64,000 bases of DNA from Streptomyces sp. RPA4-2. Lineage in GTDB: Bacteria > Actinomycetota > Actinomycetes > Streptomycetales > Streptomycetaceae. Below the pieces are notes generated by a model, which saw only the letters and a list, made by a program, of their open reading frames with translations, had not been told where the DNA came from and searched no databases. Below are positions 44,825 through 53,506 of the stretch, piece after piece; within the stretch, counting starts at the first letter, position 1; every line of letters begins with the position of its first letter. The stretch spans positions 7,936,001 through 8,000,000 of the forward strand of contig NZ_CP050975.2 in the NCBI RefSeq assembly GCF_012273515.2, written 5' to 3'. The translations under genes were made by a program, and so were the position numbers.

Positions 44825-45433
44825 CGGAGGAACCGGCAGGCGTCGCGCCCCGCACGGTCCGGCGCGCACCCGGCGGCGTACGTGCAGGCGGTCGTACGCG
44901 GGCACGCGGCGGTGTACGAGCACGCGGTCGTACGCGGGCACGCGGCCGTGTACGAGCATGGACACGAGCGTGAGCCCATGTACGGACATGAGCCCTTGTA
45001 CGAGCACGCGGCGGTCCGCGGGCAAGCGGGCGTGGTCGTCCCCTGGCAGGCGGTCGTGCTCGACGGGTGGCGGACCGGAGTGGTCGTCGGCCGGTGGACG
45101 CCGCCGCCGGTCCGCGGACGCAGGCGGCTAGGGACTCGGCCGGCGGCGGTCGCGATCTTCATGGCCGCACTATGACACCAAGAGGTGGCAAGAGGGGCAT
45201 ACCTCCTCATATCATCCGCCCGCATGGACTATCCGGGCGTGAGGGACGGTGCCGTACGCCGCGACCACCCGCCCCGGGGGCCGGCCGCGGAGCGAGTGGC
45301 GCCCCATGGCCACCGGGCCCGGCGACGACCGGGCCGGCCGGGAGGTGGACCGGAGGAGTGAAGTGTCGCGTGGGGCGGAGCCGCCCCCGGGTGGCCCATG
45401 GCCGCCCGGGATCACCAGTGCTAGAAAGGTCAC
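44825..45433. other. Divergent region between M1 peptidase and SpoIIE-type gene
   Basis: About 610 bases holding short tandem repeats (next entry) and, near 45165-45215, an AT-richer promoter-like stretch. No convincing gene was seen on either strand. Confidence 0.4.
44888..45007. repeat. 36-bp and 18-bp tandem repeats upstream of M1 peptidase
   Basis: 44888-44923 and 44924-44959 are two 36-bp copies differing at two bases (start GCGGTCGTACGCGGGCACGC). They are followed by two 18-bp copies, 44972-44989 and 44990-45007 (GAGCCCATGTACGGACAT type). Confidence 0.9.
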
Positions 45434-48157
45434 ATGGCGAATCGTTTCGCCGGATTTGGACGGTTTTCACTCAGGCCACTGGTCAGCAAGAGCCCGCGGA
45501 GCGTAGCCGGGCAGGTGCTGGTTCTCCAGGTGGCACTGGTCGTGCTGCTCGTCGCCTTCGGCGTGCTCGGGCTCGCCCTGCAGTCGAAGCGCGACACCGA
45601 CGCCGAGGCCAAGCGCCGTTCCCTCGCGGTCGCGGAGACCTTCGCGCACTCTCCCGGTGTCGTGGCCGCGCTGGAGAGCCCCCAGCCGAGCAAGATCCTC
45701 CAGCCGCTCACCGAAGCCGGGCGGAAGGCGGCCGGTGTCGACTTCATCGTGGTCCTGAACACCAAGGGGATCCGCTACACCCACCCCCTGCCGCGCCTGA
45801 TCGGGAAGCGGTTCGTGGGCAACATCGCGCCCTCCCTGGCGGGGAAGATCTACACGGAGAGCGTCAACGGCCCGCTCGGCCGAGAGGTGCAGGCCACCGT
45901 TCCGGTCAAGAACGACGCGAACAAGGTGGTGGGCCTCGTCTCCGCCGGGATGAAGGTCAAGAACGTGAGCAACCAGGTGGCCCGGCAACTGCCGATCATC
46001 CTGGGCGCCGGGGCGGGCGCGCTGGTGGTGGCCACCGGCGGCACGGCACTGGTGGCCCGGCGGCTGCGGCGGCAGACCCACAGCCTGGCCCCGGCAGAGA
46101 TGACCCGTATGTACGACCACCACGACACGGTGCTGCACTCCGTGCGTGAAGGGGTGCTCATCATCGGCGGCGACGGCCGGCTGCTGCTGGCGAACGACGA
46201 GGCCAAACGGCTGCTCGCGCTGCCGTCGGACGCCGAGGGACAGTTCGTGTCGGAGCTGTCGAGCCTCGACGAGGAGACGGTGGCGCTGCTCGTCTCCGGA
46301 CGCGAGGCCACCGACGAGGTGCACTTCGCCGGGGAGCGGCTGCTCGCGGTCAACCAGCGTCCCACGGATCGAGGCGGAGGTCCGAAGGGCACGGTGGTGA
46401 CACTGCGCGACTCCACCGAACTTCAGGCGGTGACCGGCAGGGCGGAGACCGCGCGCGAGCGGCTGAAGCTGCTGTACGACGCGGGAGTCCGCATCGGCAC
46501 CACCCTGGACGTGCTGCGCACGGCCGACGAGCTGGCGAGGGTCGCGGTGCCCCGCTTCGCCGATTTCGTCACCGTGGACCTGGCCGACGCGGTGCTGCGC
46601 GGCGAGGAGCCCGCCCTCACGGCCACCGGCATGCGGCGCACGGCCGTGTGCGGGATCCGGAAGGACCACCCGCTCTACGAGAAGGGCCGGCTGATCGACT
46701 TCGTGCCCTCCACGCCCCAGGCGCGCGGCTACGGAACCGGCCACTCCGAGCTGGTGACCGATCTGTCCACCGCCACGGGCTGGCACGCGCAGGACCCGCC
46801 GCGCACCAGGCGGATCATGGACTACGGCATCCACTCCCTCATCGCCGCCCCGATCCAGGCCCGCGGCGTGGTGCTGGGCATGGCCAACTTCTGGCGTTGC
46901 GAGCAGCACGAGCCCTTCGACGAGGAGGAACTGTCGCTCGCGGAGGAGCTGGTGGCCAGGGCCGCGGTCAGCATCGACAACGCCCGCCGCTACACCCGCG
47001 AACACGCGCTGGCGGTCACCCTCCAGCGCAGCCTGCTGCCGCGGGCCCTGCCCGAGCTGAGCGCGCTGGAGGTCGGCTACCGCTATCTCCCCGCCCAGTC
47101 GGGCGTCAGTGGGGACTGGTTCGACGTGATTCCGCTGCCGGGGAGCCGAGTGGCGCTGGCCGTCGGCGACGTCGTCGGCCACGGCCTGCACGCGGCCGCC
47201 ACGATGGGCCGGCTGCGGACCGCGGTGCACAACTTCTCCACCCTAGATCTGCCGCCCGACGAACTGCTGAGCCACGTGGACGACCTGGTCGGCCTCATCG
47301 ACCAGGACGAGGCGGGTACGGAGAGCGCCGTGGGGGTCGTGGGCGCCACCTGCCTCTACGCGATCTACGACCCCGTGACACGTCGCTGCGTCATGGCGAG
47401 CGCGGGGCACCTGGCACCCGCGCTCGTCCACCCCGACGGGACCGTCACCTTCCCGGACCTGCCGGCCGGCCCCCCTCTCGGCCTCGGCGGCATGCCGTTC
47501 CTGACCACCGAGCTCGAGCTCGCGGAGGGAACCCAGCTCGTCCTGTACACCGACGGTCTCATCGAGGACCGCAGACGCGACCTGGACGTGGGGATGGACC
47601 TGCTCGGCGCCGCCCTCGCGGGTCATCCCGACCGGACACCCGAGGAGAGCTGCGGGGCCGTGCTGGAGGAGCTGCTGCCCGGACGCCCCAAGGACGACGT
47701 TGCCCTGCTCATCGCCCGCACCCGGGGCCTGCCGCGCGACCGGATCGCCGACTGGGACGTACCGCTCGACCCGGCCGCCGTCGCGGGAATGCGCGACGCC
47801 CTGTCCCAGAAGCTCGCCGAGTGGGACCTGTCCGAGCTCGGCTTCGGCATGGAGCTGGTCCTGAGCGAGCTCATCACCAACGCCATCCGCTACGGCTCCG
47901 AGCCGATCCACGTACGGCTGATCCGCGACCGCACGCTGATCTGCGAGGTGGCCGACGGGAGCAGCACCTCGCCGCATCTGCGGTACGCGGCCACGATGGA
48001 CGAGGGCGGCCGCGGTCTGTTCCTGGTGTCCCAGGTGACCGAACGCTGGGGCACCCGGTACACCCCGCAGGGGAAGGTGATCTGGGCCGAACAGGCGCTG
48101 CCGGCGAGCGTCGCGGAGCCCGTCCAGGAGCCCGCGGAGCAGGAAGACCCGATCTAG
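45434..48157 (+). CDS. Multidomain SpoIIE/PP2C phosphatase: Cache-PAS-GAF-PP2C-HATPase
   Basis: A 907-aa membrane-bound regulator, ATG 45434 after GAAAGG. TM1 about 24-48; extracytoplasmic Cache-like sensor (VVLNTKGIRYTHPLPRLIGK) resembling citrate/dicarboxylate sensors; TM2 about 187-206; PAS about 225-330; GAF about 345-520; PP2C/SpoIIE from LQRSLLP (about 530) with metal-binding SGDWFD (about 558) and GDVVGHG; C-terminal RsbW-like ATPase with LSELITNAIRYG (about 811). Such proteins dephosphorylate anti-sigma-factor antagonists and may also phosphorylate them, linking an external signal to sigma-factor release. Its stop overlaps a long palindrome. Confidence 0.92.
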   Translation: MANRFAGFGRFSLRPLVSKSPRSVAGQVLVLQVALVVLLVAFGVLGLALQSKRDTDAEAKRRSLAVAETFAHSPGVVAALESPQPSKILQPLTEAGRKAAGVDFIVVLNTKGIRYTHPLPRLIGKRFVGNIAPSLAGKIYTESVNGPLGREVQATVPVKNDANKVVGLVSAGMKVKNVSNQVARQLPIILGAGAGALVVATGGTALVARRLRRQTHSLAPAEMTRMYDHHDTVLHSVREGVLIIGGDGRLLLANDEAKRLLALPSDAEGQFVSELSSLDEETVALLVSGREATDEVHFAGERLLAVNQRPTDRGGGPKGTVVTLRDSTELQAVTGRAETARERLKLLYDAGVRIGTTLDVLRTADELARVAVPRFADFVTVDLADAVLRGEEPALTATGMRRTAVCGIRKDHPLYEKGRLIDFVPSTPQARGYGTGHSELVTDLSTATGWHAQDPPRTRRIMDYGIHSLIAAPIQARGVVLGMANFWRCEQHEPFDEEELSLAEELVARAAVSIDNARRYTREHALAVTLQRSLLPRALPELSALEVGYRYLPAQSGVSGDWFDVIPLPGSRVALAVGDVVGHGLHAAATMGRLRTAVHNFSTLDLPPDELLSHVDDLVGLIDQDEAGTESAVGVVGATCLYAIYDPVTRRCVMASAGHLAPALVHPDGTVTFPDLPAGPPLGLGGMPFLTTELELAEGTQLVLYTDGLIEDRRRDLDVGMDLLGAALAGHPDRTPEESCGAVLEELLPGRPKDDVALLIARTRGLPRDRIADWDVPLDPAAVAGMRDALSQKLAEWDLSELGFGMELVLSELITNAIRYGSEPIHVRLIRDRTLICEVADGSSTSPHLRYAATMDEGGRGLFLVSQVTERWGTRYTPQGKVIWAEQALPASVAEPVQEPAEQEDPI

Positions 48158-48237
48158 GGCGTGTTGCGAAAGTCCCGTCGTCCGCCCGGAGGGCGTGCGA
48201 GGTGTCGCGAGGCAGGCGGGACTTTCGCAACACGCCC
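48157..48237. repeat. Long extragenic palindrome with 21-bp perfect arms
   Basis: Arms 48157-48177 and 48217-48237 (beginning GGGCGTGTTGCGAAAG) are perfect complements around a 39-nt centre. The left arm shares its first base with the stop codon of the upstream gene and the right arm ends 6 bases before the stop of the next, convergent gene. It may terminate both genes, but the long arms and centre also fit a non-autonomous mobile element or a repetitive palindrome. Confidence 0.8.
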
Positions 48238-48242
48238 TGGGG

Positions 48243-49643
48243 CTACTGCCCGGAGGGCTCCGCCGGACCGTTCCCGGTCGGACCGCTCCCGGCTGGACCT
48301 CTCAGGGGTGGATCGCTCGCGGACGGATCGCTCCGGGGCGGACGGGTGTGGGGCGACTCGGCGCGGCCTGTACTGGTCCGGGGCGGACCGGCCGGGTGCG
48401 GCTCCGTCCGGGCCGGACCGTCTCCGAGCCCCCCGCTCCGACACGCCTCGGCCCGGTCGCGGCTCCCGCCGTCCTGGCCCGGGGCTGCCTCCGGGATGCG
48501 GTACGCGGCCAGGGCGGCGGTGTCGTCGTCGAGGTTCCCGCCGCTGTGCGCCAGCAGGTCCTGGTGGAGGCTGTCGAGGAGTTCGCGGGGCGGGAAGCGG
48601 CACCAGGACCGGACACGTTCGGCGAGCGGGTAGAAGTCGCCGGCGCGGTTCCGTGCCTCGGTGACTCCGTCGGTGTAGAGCAGCAGCTGGTTGCCGGGGT
48701 GGAAGGGCACCACGTCCACGTGGTACTCGTCCCCGACGAGAACACCGAGGTTGAGAGGGAGGGAGGGGTCGTCCGAGTCCAGCTCGGTGACGCTGTCCCG
48801 GGCGATGAGCAGCGGCGGCGGGTGGCCGCAGTTCACGATGCGGACGACGGGTTCGTCGTCGGGAATCTCGGCGAACACCGCGGTGACGAAGCGTTCCGCG
48901 CCTTCACTGCCCGGCAGCAGCGCGGCTCTGCGGTTCATGCTCTTCTCGACCCGGCGCGCCACCCCGGCCAGATCGGGCTCGTCGTGGGCGGCCTCGCGGA
49001 AGGCGCCGAGCATCGCCGCCGCCGTCTCCACCGCGACCAGGCCCTTGCCGCGGACGTCGCCGATGAGCAGGCGCACCCCGTACGTGGTGGGCACCGCCTC
49101 GTACAGATCGCCCCCGATGCGTGCCTCCGCGGCGGCGGACAGATACAGGGTCTCCACGCAGATCTGGCCGAGGCGGCGGGGCACCGGGCGCAGCAGCACG
49201 CGCTGCGCGGTCTCGGCCACGGAGCGCACGGTGGCCAGGGTCCGTTCCCGGTGGATGCGGTGGGCGGCCAGAATCGTGCCGAGGACACCGACGAGGGCGG
49301 TGGAGATGTACGAGGCCACGTAGTGGCGCTCCCACAGATAGCCCACCGAGCGGCCCGCGCAGCACGGGGTTCCGGCCAGGACGCCTTCGAACACCACGGC
49401 GAACACGGTGACGGCGGCGACGACGGCGGGGCCGTGGGCGTAGGCGGCGACGAGGGGGAGCGCGATGAGCAGGAAGCTGACCGGCCACTGCACCGGGGTG
49501 ACGGGTTCGAGCAGCAGGAGGAAGGCGACGTAGAGGACCGGCAGCCAGCGCAGCCACAGGGGCGTCGCCGGTCCCTGCAGACCTGTGGCACTCGACCGCT
49601 CCGTACGGCGTCGTTCGGAGCCGCGGCTCCCGGGCCACCTCAC
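48243..49643 (-). CDS. Membrane SpoIIE/PP2C-type phosphatase
   Basis: A 466-aa protein. GTG 49643 is preferred because GGAG lies 6 bases upstream; the frame extends to GTG 49748. Four membrane helices (from LWLRWLPVLYVAFLLLLEPV, about 29) precede a cytoplasmic PP2C domain: AEARIGGDLYEA, LLIGDVRGKG, NCGHPPPLL, LLLYTDGVTEARN and LDDDTAALA, all metal-site and core motifs intact. The C-terminus is a low-complexity Pro/Arg/Ser tail of about 75 residues. This is the usual streptomycete orphan phosphatase form without PAS/GAF or ATPase domain. Confidence 0.9.
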   Translation of the reverse strand: MRWPGSRGSERRRTERSSATGLQGPATPLWLRWLPVLYVAFLLLLEPVTPVQWPVSFLLIALPLVAAYAHGPAVVAAVTVFAVVFEGVLAGTPCCAGRSVGYLWERHYVASYISTALVGVLGTILAAHRIHRERTLATVRSVAETAQRVLLRPVPRRLGQICVETLYLSAAAEARIGGDLYEAVPTTYGVRLLIGDVRGKGLVAVETAAAMLGAFREAAHDEPDLAGVARRVEKSMNRRAALLPGSEGAERFVTAVFAEIPDDEPVVRIVNCGHPPPLLIARDSVTELDSDDPSLPLNLGVLVGDEYHVDVVPFHPGNQLLLYTDGVTEARNRAGDFYPLAERVRSWCRFPPRELLDSLHQDLLAHSGGNLDDDTAALAAYRIPEAAPGQDGGSRDRAEACRSGGLGDGPARTEPHPAGPPRTSTGRAESPHTRPPRSDPSASDPPLRGPAGSGPTGNGPAEPSGQ

Positions 49644-50188
49644 TGCCCGCTCCGGCGGGGGCCGGCCGTCGGCGGGAGCGGCCGGGGAGAACCGGCCGGG
49701 CGCACGGAGGCGGAGTCGGGGCCCGGACGGAGGTCCTGGCGGATCCACTCAAGCGGCCTGTGCACGAGAACTCCCGGCGGGCTTGGTCAAGACAACCGCC
49801 CTGATGCGGCTCGACAGCTCGACCCGATCATGGCTCCGGCACGGGCATGTCAGGATCTTTGGGGCAATCCTACGACGTGGAGATCCTCGGGAGGGGGCTG
49901 AACCGCATCAGACGGGAGGAATCGCCGCCGGGCCGCGGGCCCACCGGCCCACGGGAAGCGGGCTCTTCCTCCCCTCCCGGGCCCTGTCCCTCCCTCCCTC
50001 CCGGGCCCTGGCAGGGCGCCCAATCCGGACAGCCCTCGGGGATCCGGACCGCTGCCCGGGGCCCGTGCCCCTCTCCGGGGATCCGGGCCGCCGCCTCGAG
50101 TTCCGGGCCGCTCCCCCCGGAACCCGCGTCGCTCCGTCGGGACCGTACGCAGCGGGCGGCCAGGCGGGAACACGCGGAGGTGGCGAGG
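49644..50188. other. Divergent region between two SpoIIE-type genes
   Basis: About 545 bases. The sequence is GC-rich with runs of GGGCCC/GGATCC words around 49930-50060 and no convincing gene. A less GC-rich segment at 49790-49900 is the probable promoter zone. Confidence 0.4.
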
Positions 50189-52660
50189 ATGGGAGCCATG
50201 GCTTCTGGTCGAGACGACGCGGACGCGCCGGTGTCCGCGGGAGCGCGCGAGGTCCTCGACGCGTCCAACGACGCGGTGGCGCTGGTCTCCGGCGCCGGCG
50301 TCGTGGTCGGCTGGACCCGGGGCGCGGAGGCGCTTCTCGGCTACTGCGGCCCGGAGGTCGTCGGCCGCTCCGCCGCCCCGCTGCTGGCGATGCCCGGGGA
50401 CCCGGCCCGCGTGGCCGGCGTCGCGGAACGGTGCCGTGCGGGCGTGGGCTGGAACGGACTGATCCCTCTGCGGCACCGCGACGGCTCCCGCGTCGAGGTC
50501 GACCTGCGGGTGTCCGCGTCCTTTCCGGTCGGCGCGGACGAGTGCTTCCTGATCTCGGCACGGGAACAGCGGCCGCGGTGGACGGTGGGCCAGTCCGTTC
50601 TCGACGGCCTGCTGACCCGCTCGCCGGTCGGCATGGCCGTGATGGATCCGGAACTGCGCTACCTCTGGCTGAACGACACCCTGGAAAGCCTCGGCGGCGT
50701 CCCCCGTGACCAGCGGCTGGGCCGTCGTCTGAGCGAGGTGCTGCCGGGGATACAGGCGGACACCATCGAGGCCCTGATGCGCAGGGTGCTGACGACCGGG
50801 GCCCCGATCACCGACCACGAGTACGCGGGATGGAGTTGGTCCGACCCCCATCGCCAACACGCCTACTCCGCTTCCTTCTTCCCCCTGGTGGACGCCGGCA
50901 ACTCCGTCACCGGCGTCTGCTACATGGTCCTGGACGTCACCGAGCGCTGGAACGCCCGCCGGCTCCTCTCGCTGATCAACGAGGCCGGTACCGGCATCGG
51001 CAGGACCCTGGACGTGATGGCGACGGCCCAGGAGCTCGCCGACTTCGCCGTTCCCCGCTTCGCGGACTTCGTCGTCGTCGATCTCCTGGAGCCCGTCCTC
51101 AGCGCCGAGGGACAGGGGACATGGCTGTGCGACGCCGGACCCGCCCGCGCCAAGCCGGTGATGCGCCGGGCCGGCATGAGTTCGGTGCGTGAGGGCTGCC
51201 CGGAGGCCGTAGCCCGGATCGGGGACAAGGTGGAGTTCGTCCCCCCGCCGCACAGCCTGAGCCTGCTCGTCAGCGGCGAACCGGTCTTCGTCCCGGTCCT
51301 CGACCCGAACGGCCACCAGTGGGGCGGCGAAGAGCCCGCCAGGGCCGCACGCCTCCGCGAGTTCGGCATGCACTCCCTCATCTCCGTGCCGATGCGGGCG
51401 CGGAACACCACCCTGGGCCTCACCACGTTCGTACGGTCGCTGAACCCCGTCCCGTTCCACCAGGACGACGTGCTGCTCGCCCGGGAGCTGGTGGCGCGGG
51501 CGGCGCTGTGCGTGGACAACGCCCGCCGCTACACCCGCGAACACACGGCGGCGGTCACCCTGCAGCGCAGTCTGCTGCCCCACGCCCTGACGGGCGGCAC
51601 GGCGCTGGAGGTGGCCTCGTACTATCTGCCGGCCGACGCCACCGACGGGGTCGGCGGCGACTGGTTCGACGTGATCCCGCTGTCCGGCGCGCGGGTGGGC
51701 CTGGTCGTCGGCGACGTGGTCGGTCACGGCATCTCCGCGGCCGCGTCCATGGGGCGCCTGCGCACCGCGGTCCAGACGCTCGCCGACATGGATCTGCCGC
51801 CCGACGAACTGCTGGCCCACCTCGACGACCTCGTGCTCCGGTTGAGCGAGGAGGAGACGGGCGAGGAGACGGAGGACCGGACCGTCACGACCTTTCTCGG
51901 AGCCACCTGCCTGTACGCCGTCTACGATCCGGTGACGAGGCGCTGCGCCATGGCGCGGGCCGGCCACCCGCCCCCGGTCGTCGTCTCCCCCGACGGTCAC
52001 GTCCGCTACCCGGAACTTCCCGCCGGGCCTCCGCTGGGGCTCGGCGGGATGGCGTTCGAGGCCATGGAGATCGAGATCGCCGAGAACAGCCTGCTGGGTC
52101 TCTTCACGGACGGCCTCATCGAGGGAGCCGACCAGGACATCGACCGGGGCATGGCCCGTCTCGGACAGGTGCTGTCCCGGCCCGGCACCGACCTCGGCAC
52201 CCTCTGCGAGACCGCGGTGCGACAGCTGGTGCCGGTGCCCCAGCCCGACGACATCGCCCTGCTCCTCGCGCGCACCCACACCCTCGACCCCGGCCACGTC
52301 GTCTCGTGGGAGGTGCCCCTGGACCCGGCCGCCGTCGGTGAACTCCGCGATCTGGCGACCCGCCAGGTGACAGCCTGGGGCCTCACCGACCTGGCCATGA
52401 CGACCGAACTCATCGTCAGCGAGCTGGTCACCAACGCGATCCGCTACGCCGCACCGCCCATCCGGCTGCGGCTGCTCCGCGACGCACGCCTGACCTGTGA
52501 GGTCGCCGACGCCAGCAGCACCGCGCCGCGGCTGCGGCACGCCCGCAGTACCGACGAAGGCGGTCGCGGGCTCTTCCTCGTGGCCCGACTCGCCCACCGT
52601 TGGGGCGCCCGGTACACATCCGAGGGAAAAATCATCTGGGCCGAACAGGAGATCCGGTGA
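50189..52660 (+). CDS. Multidomain SpoIIE/PP2C phosphatase: PAS-PAS-GAF-PP2C-HATPase
   Basis: An 823-aa cytoplasmic protein, ATG 50189 with GGAGG 8 bases upstream. PAS1 about 20-130 (ASNDAVALVSGAGVVVGWTR), PAS2 about 140-260 (SPVGMAVMDPELRYLWLND), GAF about 270-450, PP2C with LQRSLLP (about 458), GGDWFDV (about 490) and GDVVGHG (about 509), and a C-terminal RsbW-like ATPase (VSELVTNAIRYA, about 742). From the GAF domain on it is closely similar to the protein at 45434, so the two are paralogues with different sensor ends: membrane Cache versus soluble double PAS. Confidence 0.92.
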   Translation: MGAMASGRDDADAPVSAGAREVLDASNDAVALVSGAGVVVGWTRGAEALLGYCGPEVVGRSAAPLLAMPGDPARVAGVAERCRAGVGWNGLIPLRHRDGSRVEVDLRVSASFPVGADECFLISAREQRPRWTVGQSVLDGLLTRSPVGMAVMDPELRYLWLNDTLESLGGVPRDQRLGRRLSEVLPGIQADTIEALMRRVLTTGAPITDHEYAGWSWSDPHRQHAYSASFFPLVDAGNSVTGVCYMVLDVTERWNARRLLSLINEAGTGIGRTLDVMATAQELADFAVPRFADFVVVDLLEPVLSAEGQGTWLCDAGPARAKPVMRRAGMSSVREGCPEAVARIGDKVEFVPPPHSLSLLVSGEPVFVPVLDPNGHQWGGEEPARAARLREFGMHSLISVPMRARNTTLGLTTFVRSLNPVPFHQDDVLLARELVARAALCVDNARRYTREHTAAVTLQRSLLPHALTGGTALEVASYYLPADATDGVGGDWFDVIPLSGARVGLVVGDVVGHGISAAASMGRLRTAVQTLADMDLPPDELLAHLDDLVLRLSEEETGEETEDRTVTTFLGATCLYAVYDPVTRRCAMARAGHPPPVVVSPDGHVRYPELPAGPPLGLGGMAFEAMEIEIAENSLLGLFTDGLIEGADQDIDRGMARLGQVLSRPGTDLGTLCETAVRQLVPVPQPDDIALLLARTHTLDPGHVVSWEVPLDPAAVGELRDLATRQVTAWGLTDLAMTTELIVSELVTNAIRYAAPPIRLRLLRDARLTCEVADASSTAPRLRHARSTDEGGRGLFLVARLAHRWGARYTSEGKIIWAEQEIR

Positions 52661-52697
52661 CGGTGACGGTGAGGGGGGAGGGGGAGGGAGGGGGAGA

Positions 52698-52739
52698 GCC
52701 GGTGCCGGTGCCGGTGCCGGTGCCGGTGCGGGTGCGGGT
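52698..52739. repeat. GCCGGT hexamer repeat
   Basis: Five GCCGGT units then two GCGGGT units in tandem, in the gap between two convergent genes; preceded by GGTGAC and GGGGAG simple repeats. Confidence 0.92.
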
Positions 52740-52753
52740 GCCCAACACCTGCG

Positions 52754-53488
52754 TCAGCGAAGGATGTTGACCGCCCGCGCGACCACCAGGACCACGGTCA
52801 CCAACGAGATGGAGGACTGCAGCATCATCAGCATCTTGGCCCAGCGCGAGAGCGGCATCACGTCGGTCGGGCTGAAGGCCGTGGAGTTGGTGAACGACAG
52901 GTACAGGTAGTCCAGGAACGCCGGTTCCCAGTCGGGCGGCGCGGTCTCCGGGTTCTGCATCTGCACGAAGAGGAAGTCGGCGAACTGGTGATGGCCCCGA
53001 GCCCGCGCCATCGGTCCGCCGCGGTCCCACTCCCAGTACCACAGGGCGAACACGATGACGTTCGTCAGCCAGATCCCACCGCCGGTCAGCAGCAGCGGCC
53101 CGGCGTCCTCGCCCTCGGTGCCGGTCACCAGGCCCGCCACCAGCCTGACCGCCGCCCAGCCGTTGGCCAGACTGATCACGGAGATCAGAGCCAGGCCCAG
53201 CCAGCGCAGCCACCGGCTCCGGGGCTCCACCCGCCGGGGGTTCGCCACGATCAGACCGGCCAGTAGCACCAACTCCAGGGCGGGCAGCACCCAGTAGGGC
53301 TGGAGGGTGAGATCGTGCGGCACCGTCAGCTGGAGGGTGACCGCCACCAGGATCACGGCGGTCACCGCCCAGCGGGGCTCACCACGCGTCACGCGGCGCC
53401 AGGCCGGCGCCACCTCGCGCTCCCGGCTCTCCAGGAGCCGCTCGATCCTGGCCAGGCGGCTCTCGGCGTCGTTCGTCCCGTCGGTCAT
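52754..53488 (-). CDS. Channel-like integral membrane protein
   Basis: A 244-aa protein, ATG 53488 (ATG 53497 also possible). A short coiled start (AESRLARIERLLESRERE) is followed by five to six membrane helices. Before the last helix is FLDYLYLSFTNSTAFSPTDVMPLSRWAKMLM (motif core DYLYLSFTNSTAFSPTD), placed like the pore loop of two-TM potassium channels but without the TVGYG filter. It resembles DUF1345-type proteins. It starts 18 bases after the lpd stop, so it is in the same transcript. Function unknown; ion conductance is an inference. Confidence 0.7.
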   Translation of the reverse strand: MTDGTNDAESRLARIERLLESREREVAPAWRRVTRGEPRWAVTAVILVAVTLQLTVPHDLTLQPYWVLPALELVLLAGLIVANPRRVEPRSRWLRWLGLALISVISLANGWAAVRLVAGLVTGTEGEDAGPLLLTGGGIWLTNVIVFALWYWEWDRGGPMARARGHHQFADFLFVQMQNPETAPPDWEPAFLDYLYLSFTNSTAFSPTDVMPLSRWAKMLMMLQSSISLVTVVLVVARAVNILR

Positions 53489-53506
53489 GGCGAGCATTGT
53501 CCCGGG

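Noticed and set aside
48157..48237. Intact insertion sequence
   Set aside because: Only 81 bases between arm ends; no room for a transposase and no clear target-site duplication.
49850..52597. Minus-strand frame of 915 codons opposite the third SpoIIE-type gene
   Set aside because: Low-complexity shadow frame.
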